This document shows positions 6,280 to 11,147 of a DNA stretch of 11,237 nt, piece after piece. The stretch comes from Candidatus Bathyarchaeota archaeon. GTDB taxonomy: Archaea > Thermoproteota > Bathyarchaeia > Bathyarchaeales > WUQV01. Location of the stretch: positions 1-11,237 of the forward strand of contig WUQV01000265.1 in NCBI GenBank assembly GCA_009889585.1, given 5' to 3'. Positions within the stretch are counted from its first letter, which is position 1. Each line of letters begins with the position of its first letter. The position numbers and the translations under genes were made by a program. The notes beneath the pieces are model-generated. The model was given only the letters and a program-made list of their open reading frames with translations. It was not told the origin of the DNA and did not search any database.

Positions 6280-6780
6280 TTTCGAAAAGGCTTATCTTCT
6301 TCGTACGTCACTCGCGTCCTATAATTGTTACCTCTAATACACTTAAGGGTAAACCGAGCGACGGTTCATAGACGTTAAGCTGAGCGCTTATAGCAGTTCC
6401 TTCAAGTGAACCTTAGCGACATCGCAGCTCTTACATGACTTAGCCAGAAGGCTCCCGACTTAAGTCGCGAGATGAATGGCGTAACGCTTAAGCGCGCATA
6501 GGCCTTCTTCCCGTCGGCAGCTAAGGGAGGCGGCTTGCCGTCAAGGCGGAAACAATATTCACGCCCTACGAAGGTGCCGATAATCCTGAGCCCCTCTTGA
6601 AGGGATAGGGATAACGGGCTGGTGGCACAGCCCTCGCTCCGAAGGTACGCCATGAAGCATCGCCAAGAGCGAGAACCTCTCGACTTTAGTCGTGGAGAAC
6701 GTCAAGAGGGAGCTCCTCGCTCCTCAAGTCGCTAGGCGGTCATTGAGGCAATACTCCAACGATAGAGCTTACTTGAGCAC
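6280..6780. other. Gene-poor region between the PaREP1-like pseudogene and the HEPN gene
   Basis: About 500 bp without an intact gene. A minus-strand 83-codon frame (6402-6653) is open but has no recognisable family, a cysteine- and leucine-rich mixed composition and no TATA or Shine-Dalgarno signal, so I do not call it. Plus-strand fragments with protein-like composition (for example KAETIFTPYEGADNPEPLL near 6545-6600 and VVENVKRELLAPQVARRSLR near 6690-6745) are each broken by stops. They suggest the remains of one or two further genes, but I cannot assign them. Confidence 0.45.
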
Positions 6781-6782
6781 CC

Positions 6783-6790
6783 TTATATAT
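6783..6790 (+). promoter_or_regulatory. TATA-like box for the HEPN gene
   Basis: TTATATAT is centred about 25 bp before the ATG at 6812, the spacing expected for a leaderless archaeal mRNA. Two earlier ATGs (6793, 6797) would lie upstream of the predicted initiation point and are out of use. Confidence 0.55.
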
Positions 6791-6811
6791 TAATGGATGC
6801 CCTAATGCCCG

Positions 6812-7264
6812 ATGGGGCACTGGTGGATGGGCTCGACAACGCCATTTGAAGAGGTGAGTCAAGACCTCGTCACGAGCTACTGTAGGCAAGCGGAGACCAA
6901 GCTCAAGTCCGCTAGGATACGCTACGACGACTGGAGCTGGGCGCTGTGCGTTCAGGACTGCCAGCAGGCGGTCGAGCTGTCGATCAAGGCGCTGTTCAAG
7001 AGATACGTCGGGGATTTCCCTAAGAGGCACGACCCAGGAGCCGAGCTCTTCGAGCATGTCAGCAAGTTCCCGGAGCCCGTGGGGCAAAGGCTCGCTAGGA
7101 TTTGGTTCGCCTCTAAGGTACTCGCCTCTTGGAGGGAGCCCTTCACCTACGGGCTTGAAGCCGGCCAAGTGCCTCCTGAGAAGATCTTCACCAAGAAGGA
7201 AGCCGAGCTGGCATTGGGGCTGGCTGAGGAGGTTCTTTACTCGATACGACCTCATATCCCATGA
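6812..7264 (+). CDS. HEPN-domain protein
   Basis: A 150-aa helical protein of the HEPN superfamily, small proteins often acting as RNases or toxins and usually encoded with a minimal nucleotidyltransferase (MNT). The sequence follows the archaeal HEPN pattern. An N-terminal helix has AETKLKSAR (27-35), followed by YDDWSWALCVQDCQQAVELSIKALFKRY in separate helices (38-65), then FPKRHDPGAELF (69-80). A later helix has SWREPFTYGLE (106-116). R108-x4-Y113 resembles the R-x4-6-H/Y catalytic signature of HEPN RNases, but I am not sure of that match. The TATA box at 6783-6790 favours the ATG at 6812; ATG 6827 is an alternative. No intact MNT gene lies on either side, which is unusual. Downstream is only a hairpin and 180 bp of apparently non-coding DNA. 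Confidence 0.75.
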   Translation: MGHWWMGSTTPFEEVSQDLVTSYCRQAETKLKSARIRYDDWSWALCVQDCQQAVELSIKALFKRYVGDFPKRHDPGAELFEHVSKFPEPVGQRLARIWFASKVLASWREPFTYGLEAGQVPPEKIFTKKEAELALGLAEEVLYSIRPHIP

Positions 7265-7275
7265 GTTAACCGAGC

Positions 7276-7309
7276 TAACGCTACGTTTCACGCGAGGCTG
7301 CTAGCGTTA
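7276..7309. repeat. 8-bp inverted repeat after the HEPN gene
   Basis: TAACGCTA (7276-7283) and TAGCGTTA (7302-7309) are exact reverse complements separated by 18 nt, 12 bp after the HEPN stop codon. The RNA could fold into a hairpin protecting or ending the transcript. No T-run follows, so termination is uncertain. The rest of 7265-7443 holds no gene I can support. Confidence 0.4.
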
Positions 7310-7443
7310 AAGGACGAACTCGCCAAAGTCAGCTGAGGATGGGCAAACGGGAGCTCAAGGGGCGAAGGGATTTTAACGTAGTGCCTTAAAGCCCGATGCC
7401 GTAACTCAATCGATGGCCCTTCAACTTCTGCGCTTTCTATATC

Positions 7444-7944
7444 TCACTTAAGGGATCTAATGGCTTTCCAAAGCTTGTCCCCGACGAAGTGAAAGTTTTG
7501 AACGACTTTACCGCGCTTTAAAGTCTGAATCTCATCGGAGTTAAACAAAGCGATGCCTATCGCCACGTACTTGCCGTAGCGTTCGTCGACGACGGCAACT
7601 AAGTCGTCTTTTACGAATGCCCCTTGAACTTTAACGACTCCTGGCGCCATTACGTCCGCGCCATTACACACCTTTGGGACGGCCCTCATGTCGACGACGA
7701 CTCTCGGGAGGGCGCCAAGGGCCTCTTCGAATAACAACGTAGGGATCAAACGGTCGTTGACCTTAGCTAAAAGCGGCTTGTCGTTCACTATGAAGACCTC
7801 TGCGAACTCCGTCTCAACTCGTTCGATTGGAGGGCTTATCCCCGTGATCCGCTCAACGTTCTCCTTTAGCGATTTAGCGAAATCGTTTAAGAGCCGTTTG
7901 GCCTCCCCCTTCTTTAAAAAGTACCTCTTAATGGATTTCGACAT
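7444..7944 (-). CDS. PUA-domain RNA-binding protein (MCT-1/Tma20-like)
   Basis: A 166-aa two-domain protein. An N-terminal archaeal pre-PUA domain (about 1-78) is followed by a PUA domain (about 80-160) with VVVDMRAVPKVCNGADVMAPGV, written here in parts: VVVDMRAV (82-89), NGADVMAPGV (94-103), VAVVDERYGKYVAIGIA (116-132) and FVGDKLW (153-159). This is the layout of eukaryotic MCT-1/Tma20, which act with initiating and recycling ribosomes. The archaeal protein probably binds tRNA or rRNA, but its exact role is not established from sequence. The ATG at 7944 lies about 31 bp from a TATA-like box (7971-7980), so it is probably leaderless. It is divergent from the Sm-like gene with 76 bp between starts. 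Both belong to RNA metabolism and may share control. Confidence 0.88.
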   Translation of the reverse strand: MSKSIKRYFLKKGEAKRLLNDFAKSLKENVERITGISPPIERVETEFAEVFIVNDKPLLAKVNDRLIPTLLFEEALGALPRVVVDMRAVPKVCNGADVMAPGVVKVQGAFVKDDLVAVVDERYGKYVAIGIALFNSDEIQTLKRGKVVQNFHFVGDKLWKAIRSLK

Positions 7945-7970
7945 CGACAGGCCTTTTTAAGCTCAGATAT

Positions 7971-7980
7971 TCTTAAATCT
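7971..7980 (-). promoter_or_regulatory. TATA-like box for the PUA gene
   Basis: The minus strand reads AGATTTAAGA, centred about 31 bp before the ATG at 7944. A second AT-rich stretch nearer the gene (near 7957) is too close to serve. Confidence 0.4.
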
Positions 7981-7992
7981 TCGCTTTCCTCT

Positions 7993-8000
7993 CATAATTA
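7993..8000 (+). promoter_or_regulatory. TATA-like box for the Sm-like/L37e operon
   Basis: CATAATTA is centred about 24 bp before the ATG at 8021. This position favours that ATG over the in-frame TTG at 8012, which would lie upstream of the predicted transcription start. Confidence 0.4.
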
Positions 8001-8020
8001 GGGCTGATTCGTTGAGCGAA

Positions 8021-8239
8021 ATGACAGCTCAACTGCTTGAAGAGGCCCTTGGCAAGGTCGTGCTCACTAGGTTGAAGGGCGGGAGGAGCCTTAGGGGAAA
8101 GCTGAAGGGGTTCGATCAACACTTGAACTTAGTCCTCGAGGACGCCGAGGAGATAAGCGCCGATAACGTTAAGAAGCTAGGCTCCATCATCGTACGAGGG
8201 GATAACATCATTATCATCTCGCCGTCTCCTGCTAGGTGA
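8021..8239 (+). CDS. Archaeal Sm-like protein (LSm/SmAP)
   Basis: A 72-aa Sm-fold protein that forms a heptameric ring binding U-rich RNA; archaeal members are involved in RNA turnover and tRNA/snoRNA-type RNP handling. The Sm1 motif covers about residues 11-43 (VVLTRLKGGRSLRGKLKGF, then DQHLNLVLEDAEE), with the conserved RNA-pocket D32 and N36. The Sm2 motif is IIVRGDNIIIISP (56-68). I chose ATG 8021 because of the TATA box at 7993-8000. A TTG at 8012 would add three residues. The stop codon is part of the Shine-Dalgarno site of the L37e gene, so the two are translated in tandem. The LSm-L37e gene pair is a well-known conserved archaeal arrangement, which strengthens both calls. Confidence 0.95.
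   Translation: MTAQLLEEALGKVVLTRLKGGRSLRGKLKGFDQHLNLVLEDAEEISADNVKKLGSIIVRGDNIIIISPSPAR
8234..8239 (+). promoter_or_regulatory. Shine-Dalgarno site for L37e
   Basis: AGGTGA ends exactly with the stop codon of the Sm-like gene and lies 5 nt before the TTG start of L37e at 8245. It supports that rare start codon. Confidence 0.6.
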
Positions 8240-8244
8240 AATGA

Positions 8245-8433
8245 TTGGGGAAGGGGACGCCCTCTTTCGGCAAGCGCGCCGGCAAGGTCGTTCATATACG
8301 ATGTAGGCGATGCGGAAGGAGGGCGTATAACGTGAAGAAGAAGCGTTGTGCAGCATGCGGCTACGGGGCGACGACGACCGTTCGACGTTACTCTTGGCAG
8401 ACGAGGAAGTTAAACAGAGGAAGGCTCGTTTAA
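8245..8433 (+). CDS. rpl37e: 50S ribosomal protein L37e
   Basis: A 62-aa, strongly basic zinc-binding protein of the large ribosomal subunit. It begins GKGTPSFGKRAGK, the standard L37e opening. The zinc ribbon has C20-x2-C23 (RCRRCGRR) and C35-x2-C38 (RCAACGYG), then a basic tail ending in KLNRGRLV. Length and order match archaeal L37e closely. The start is TTG at 8245, supported by AGGTGA 5 nt upstream and by the invariant N-terminal sequence. It follows the Sm-like gene by 5 bp in one operon. The S10 gene 121 bp downstream has its own TATA-like box and is probably separate. Confidence 0.97.
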   Translation: MGKGTPSFGKRAGKVVHIRCRRCGRRAYNVKKKRCAACGYGATTTVRRYSWQTRKLNRGRLV

Positions 8434-8504
8434 AGCTCTTATCATACGCCTCCTTCAAGGGTAGCTTCATGCCTTTAGCTTGTTTAAGCCTCGAAAAGCG
8501 AAAC

Positions 8505-8514
8505 GTATTTAAAG
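8505..8514 (+). promoter_or_regulatory. TATA-like box for S10
   Basis: GTATTTAAAG is centred about 45 bp before the S10 start, so transcription should begin near 8536 with a leader of about 19 nt. That leader would contain a six-codon frame starting at 8541. Confidence 0.45.
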
Positions 8515-8554
8515 TTAAACGACGTGCCTCACAGCACCTTATGGTAGAGCTAAA

Positions 8555-8863
8555 ATGGTAAGAAAGGCGAGGATTCGGCTGGCGAGCACAGATTACAAGA
8601 AGTTGGAGGAGGTATGCCAAGAGATAAAGGCCGTCGCTGAAAAGGCTGGGGTGAAGATAGTCGGGCCAGTTTCGCTTCCGACGAAGCGCTTAAGGGTTCC
8701 GGTCCGTCGATCCCCTTGCGGCGAGGGCTCTAAGACGTGGGACAGATGGGAGTTGCGCATTCACAAAAGGCTCATAGACATCGACGCTGAGGAACGCGTC
8801 ATGAGACGGATTATGCGCATCGGGGTCCCCGAGGAGGTTCAGGTGAATATCGAGTTATTATAA
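8555..8863 (+). CDS. rps10: 30S ribosomal protein S10
   Basis: A 102-aa small-subunit protein of the 30S head. It shows the full archaeal S10 pattern: MVRKARIRLASTD at the start, LEEVCQEIKAVAEKAGVK (17-34), GPVSLPTKRLRVPVRRSPCG in the loop that enters the ribosome, TWDRWELRIHKRLIDI (65-80), and a final strand ending VNIELL. Length and start agree with relatives. In many archaea this gene follows the elongation factor 1A gene; here it follows L37e and has its own TATA-like box. It converges on the zinc-finger protease gene with only 25 bp and one hairpin between the stops. Confidence 0.97.
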   Translation: MVRKARIRLASTDYKKLEEVCQEIKAVAEKAGVKIVGPVSLPTKRLRVPVRRSPCGEGSKTWDRWELRIHKRLIDIDAEERVMRRIMRIGVPEEVQVNIELL

Positions 8864-8872
8864 CCTTCAAAA

Positions 8873-8885
8873 ACGCCTTTGGCGT
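8873..8885. terminator. Small hairpin between convergent genes
   Basis: ACGCC, loop TTT, GGCGT form a perfect 5-bp stem in the 25 bp between the stops of S10 (plus) and the protease gene (minus). It could end transcripts from both sides. There is no strong T-run, so confidence is low. Confidence 0.35.
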
Positions 8886-8888
8886 CGC

Positions 8889-9689
8889 TTATAACATAAC
8901 GACTCTTACGTAAGCCGTTAACGCCGCGGAGAGGACGAAGGATATAGCCCAAGCCTTTCTGCTCCAGTAGATAACCTTAAGGCCGTCTAAGGCGCCGAAC
9001 GGCATCATGTTGAACAAAGCCATTATGGCGTTAATCCAAGCGCCATGAGCTAAGACGAACGCAACCCAGCGGGCGGCTAAAGGAGCGGCTAAGGCGAACG
9101 TCGTCGATAAAGCTAAGTTCGTTAACGGCCCCGCCAAGGCCGTCTTGCCGATGTCCCTTGAGCTTGCGAGCCCCGTCGTGATGACGGCGCCTGGCGATAT
9201 GATCTTAATCCAAGGCGTGAACGCCGATATCAACGTTATTAAAGCGCCGAACGGAATGACCCTGAACTCAGCCCAAAGCCCTTGAAGCCTTGCCGCGGCC
9301 TTATGCGCTAATTCATGCGTCAAGAAGGAGGCCGTGAAGAGGGCCGCTAAGGCCGACGAGGTGTGAAGGTCCCTCAGCCAGACGCACATAAAGAGGCCGA
9401 CCGCTAGGACGAGGAGGGAGCCGATCACTAGGTGCTTTTGCTCCTCCAAGCTGAACCAAGGGACCTTGGCCTTTAACGCCCTCAGATAGGATGGGTACTC
9501 ATAAGCGTAGGTTAAACGTCTTTCGACCGCCTCCGTCGGCCGTTCCCTCGGCGCCCTCGCCTCCAACCTCCTTGAGCACTCGTGGCCCTCTGGAAGCCTG
9601 TGCTTAACGCAGAACTGTTGACCGCAGTAAGCGCATCGAAAGGGTAAGTACGCATCCTCCCCGCAGTAATGGCATTTGACGGCTGGCAC
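8889..9689 (-). CDS. AN1 zinc-finger / site-2 protease (M50) membrane protein
   Basis: A 266-aa fusion. Residues 6-38 form a complete AN1-type zinc finger: C6-x2-C9, C19-x2-C22, C27, H30, H36 and C38, with the signature FCVKHRLPEGHEC. A charged linker (39-85) leads to a membrane domain of about six spans. It carries the zinc-metalloprotease motif HELAH (125-129) and the third ligand motif FNMMPFGALDG (226-236, D235), the hallmarks of intramembrane site-2 proteases that cut membrane-anchored substrates inside the bilayer. AN1 fingers often bind ubiquitin-like or chaperone partners, so here it may recruit substrates; that is inference. No PDZ domain is seen. The start is GTG 9689, with a TATA-like box about 27 bp upstream, so it is probably leaderless. 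The gene is convergent with S10. Confidence 0.9.
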   Translation of the reverse strand: MPAVKCHYCGEDAYLPFRCAYCGQQFCVKHRLPEGHECSRRLEARAPRERPTEAVERRLTYAYEYPSYLRALKAKVPWFSLEEQKHLVIGSLLVLAVGLFMCVWLRDLHTSSALAALFTASFLTHELAHKAAARLQGLWAEFRVIPFGALITLISAFTPWIKIISPGAVITTGLASSRDIGKTALAGPLTNLALSTTFALAAPLAARWVAFVLAHGAWINAIMALFNMMPFGALDGLKVIYWSRKAWAISFVLSAALTAYVRVVML

Positions 9690-9710
9690 ATTAATTCACG
9701 CGCTAGGCGA

Positions 9711-9720
9711 CGCTTAAGAA
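9711..9720 (-). promoter_or_regulatory. TATA-like box for the AN1/site-2 protease gene
   Basis: The minus strand reads TTCTTAAGCG, centred about 27 bp before the GTG at 9689. The spacing predicts a leaderless mRNA and supports that start codon. Confidence 0.4.
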
Positions 9721-9736
9721 CGTTAGCTTTGGAAAA

Positions 9737-9745
9737 GCTAAATTG
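9737..9745 (+). promoter_or_regulatory. TATA-like box for tRNA-Ser
   Basis: GCTAAATTG is centred about 27 bp before the first base of the tRNA at 9768, the normal archaeal distance. Confidence 0.35.
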
Positions 9746-9767
9746 CCTCGAGATCCTTCGGACGATA

Positions 9768-9887
9768 GCCGGGGTGGCTGAGTGGATAAGGCGCAGGCCT
9801 TGAGTGAGAAGTCGATTTAACCCAACGAACGAGAGAGCCTGTGGCCCTTCACGGGCCCCGTGGGTTCGAATCCCACCCCCGGCGCCA
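9768..9887 (+). tRNA. tRNA-Ser(UGA), intron-containing, CCA encoded
   Basis: The acceptor stem GCCGGGG (9768-9774) pairs with CCCCGGC (9877-9883). The discriminator is G (9884), as in serine tRNAs, followed by an encoded CCA (9885-9887). The D stem is GCT/GGC (9777-9779 with 9790-9792). The anticodon stem CAGGC (9794-9798) pairs with GCCTG (9837-9841), with anticodon TGA at 9801-9803. The long class-II variable arm is GGCCC-TTCAC-GGGCC. The T stem-loop is GTGGG-TTCGAAT-CCCAC. Removing a 31-nt intron after position 37 restores a 7-nt anticodon loop (CTTGAGA). It decodes UCA and, by wobble, other UCN serine codons. An integrase remnant ends 33 bp from its 3' end, so this gene was probably the attachment site of an integrated element. 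Confidence 0.93.
9805..9835 (+). other. tRNA intron (31 nt) at position 37/38 with bulge-helix-bulge
   Basis: The splice region folds as archaeal endonuclease expects. The anticodon stem is the outer helix. A 4-bp central helix pairs 9799-9802 (CTTG) with 9830-9833 (CGAG). The two 3-nt bulges are 9803-9805 (AGT) and 9834-9836 (AGA). Cutting after the second base of each bulge releases exactly 9805-9835. The inner helix is weak (TCG 9812-9814 with CGA 9826-9828), so this is a relaxed form of the motif. Confidence 0.85.
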
Positions 9888-9919
9888 AAACTACGTTTTG
9901 ACGAACCCTTAGAGTCAGG

Positions 9920-10284
9920 CTATTTGCGCTTACGGAAGATCTTAGCATTCTCCACGTCGCAGACATGTTTGAGCCCAACTTTAACCAGCTTACGTGTCTC
10001 CTCGATCGTCCATGCGACCCTCTCACATATTCGTCTTCCTTGAAATCAACTAAGTGCGTATAGACTAAGGCGTTTCGGATATTCCTATGTCCCAGCAACT
10101 TCATGATGTGCAATATGTCCTTGGTCTTATAGTACTCCATCGTTACCTTCAGATGTCTTAAGGTAACGAACGTTATCTTCAATGGCCTAAGGCTCTTGAG
10201 CTTGGTTGCCATTTTTCCACGTCGTTCTTGAAGGCTTTTCTAAATGTTTTTGAGCTTAACATCGCTGAATGCTCTAAGCGATCT
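9920..10284 (-). pseudogene. Tyrosine recombinase (archaeal integrase) C-terminal remnant
   Basis: The minus strand encodes the catalytic end of an archaeal tyrosine recombinase: RSLRAFSDVKLKNI, a stop (10240-10242), KSLQERRGKMATKLK, LKITFVTLRHLKVTMEYY, ILHIMKLLGHRNIRN, LVYTHLVDFKEDEYV, then two extra bases near 10020. After these the other frame continues TIEETRKLVKVGLKHV and ends IFRKRK at a TAG (9920-9922). The box II Arg (LRH), the LGH His and the Tyr of VYTHL are visible, but the HxxR His is replaced by Val. With one stop, one frameshift and no N-terminal half, it cannot make a full enzyme. It points toward the tRNA-Ser gene and ends 33 bp from it, the usual layout of an integrase beside its tRNA attachment site. 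The longest intact piece starts at an ATG at 10212. Confidence 0.85.
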
Positions 10285-10366
10285 CTTAGATAAGGCGCTG
10301 ATCCTTCCTATGAGCTACTTAGACGCTTTGAAAGTCCTAAAATGGTACGATGTATCGTCCAGCTTG

Positions 10367-10861
10367 CTATTTGGCGTTAGTTTTTAAGAATTCCTTGAAA
10401 CGTCTAAGCACCTCAATTGGAACTGGATTGATGTACTCTAATCCTACGTGTTTACAAAGTCCTTCAAAGTCCGTATCCGTAGTGATAATAGCGCTCGCAC
10501 CCTCTTGTAATGCAAAGGCGAGGTAGACGCAGTCAAATACATTATGTTTTAATTCCTTCGCTAACCTGAAGCTTTCAATAATGGTCTGTTTCTTAAGGCT
10601 TGGATATTGCGGCTTCTCATATGATTTAAGAAAATGTTCGATTGCTTCTGCGCTCTTCTTCTCAGGACATCGCCATTTCTTCGTCATGATCCAATAGGCT
10701 CTGATTGGAAGAACGTCCATAATAAGTGGGATAAACGCACCCCTTAGCCCCTCTTCAACTATGGGAGACACGTACTTATTCCCAGGATGATCTTCCACTA
10801 GAAAAATCGCTAAGACGTTAACATCAAGCACCTTCCTCCGTTTACCTGCCTCACTCGCCAA
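10367..10861 (-). CDS. vapC: VapC-type toxin, PIN-domain RNase
   Basis: A 164-aa PIN-domain protein, the toxin half of a VapBC module. PIN toxins are Mg-dependent RNases that cut tRNA or rRNA when freed from VapB. Acidic site residues are D13 (KVLDVNVLAIFL), D49 (PLIMDVLPIRAYW, at the place of the usual Glu), D110 (NVFDCVYLAFAL) and D129/D131 (IITTDTDF). The length is a little above the usual 130-150 aa because of the N-terminal lead (residues 1-9) and C-terminal tail. The start is TTG 10861: a GGAGG (10868-10872) lies 6 nt before it inside vapB. The gene overlaps the end of vapB by 11 nt, so antitoxin and toxin are translationally coupled. It stands just beyond the integrase remnant and may be cargo of the former element. 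Confidence 0.9.
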   Translation of the reverse strand: MASEAGKRRKVLDVNVLAIFLVEDHPGNKYVSPIVEEGLRGAFIPLIMDVLPIRAYWIMTKKWRCPEKKSAEAIEHFLKSYEKPQYPSLKKQTIIESFRLAKELKHNVFDCVYLAFALQEGASAIITTDTDFEGLCKHVGLEYINPVPIEVLRRFKEFLKTNAK

Positions 10862-11069
10862 ACGTAGCCTCCCCAGAATCTAAGAAGGCCTCTTCGCCCC
10901 ACTCCTCCCTCCTTGATTGCACCTTAATTGGCGTCTGGATGATAGGCTTTAAGAGCAATATCCCCCTTTCCTCAATTAATTCAAACTCAGCTCCAGGTTT
11001 CAAACCTAGCTTTTCCCTCTCCTCCGAAGGAATTAAAATCCTGCCCCTCTCATCCATCTTAATCCTCAT
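10851..11069 (-). CDS. vapB: VapB antitoxin, AbrB/SpoVT (swapped-hairpin) DNA-binding type
   Basis: From ATG 11069 this is a 72-aa protein. Residues 1-45 form an AbrB-type fold: MRIKMDERGRILIPSE, REKLGLKPGAEFELI, ERGILLLKP. This fold dimerises and binds operator DNA. The acidic C-terminal tail (EEWGEEAFLDSGEATFGE) would cover the active site of VapC. An in-frame GTG at 11096 would add nine residues, but it lies beside the TATA box (11100-11107), upstream of the predicted transcription start near 11077, so ATG 11069 is preferred. The gene is first in the vapBC operon. Three related sites flanking the promoter suggest that VapB, alone or with VapC, represses its own operon. Confidence 0.88.
   Translation of the reverse strand: MRIKMDERGRILIPSEEREKLGLKPGAEFELIEERGILLLKPIIQTPIKVQSRREEWGEEAFLDSGEATFGE
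10868..10872 (-). promoter_or_regulatory. Shine-Dalgarno site for vapC inside vapB
   Basis: The minus strand reads GGAGG with a 6-nt spacer to the TTG at 10861. It justifies the uncommon start codon and the 11-nt overlap. Confidence 0.6.
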
Positions 11070-11088
11070 ATATTTGCCCACGTTGTCC

Positions 11089-11147
11089 CTTTTCACCCAT
11101 ATATAAATCTTTTAATTGTGGGTCAAAAGATGGGACTTTTTACCCAC
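11089..11147. promoter_or_regulatory. Probable VapBC operator: three GGGTnAAAAG sites
   Basis: GTGGGTCAAAAG (11118-11129, plus) and GTGGGTAAAAAG (11136-11147, minus) form an inverted repeat with 11 of 12 matching positions and a 6-bp spacer. A third copy, TGGGTGAAAAG (11089-11099, minus), lies on the other side of the TATA box. The arrangement brackets the promoter and would let an AbrB-type dimer block it. Binding by VapB is inference. Confidence 0.55.
11100..11107 (-). promoter_or_regulatory. TATA box of vapBC
   Basis: The minus strand reads TTTATATA, centred about 35 bp before ATG 11069. Initiation near 11077 would give a leader of about 8 nt. This position rules out the longer GTG-started form of VapB. 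From 11148 to the right edge I see no gene or RNA that I can support. Confidence 0.55.

Noticed and set aside
6402..6653. Minus-strand 83-codon frame between the PaREP1-like pseudogene and the HEPN gene
   Set aside because: No promoter, no Shine-Dalgarno site and no protein family signature; composition is not like the neighbouring real genes.
7056..7304. Plus-strand 82-codon frame overlapping the HEPN gene
   Set aside because: Shadow frame of the HEPN gene with serine/proline-rich composition and no start signal.
9804..10043. Plus-strand 79-codon frame running through the tRNA into the integrase remnant
   Set aside because: It is formed from tRNA sequence and the antisense of the integrase; no independent support.
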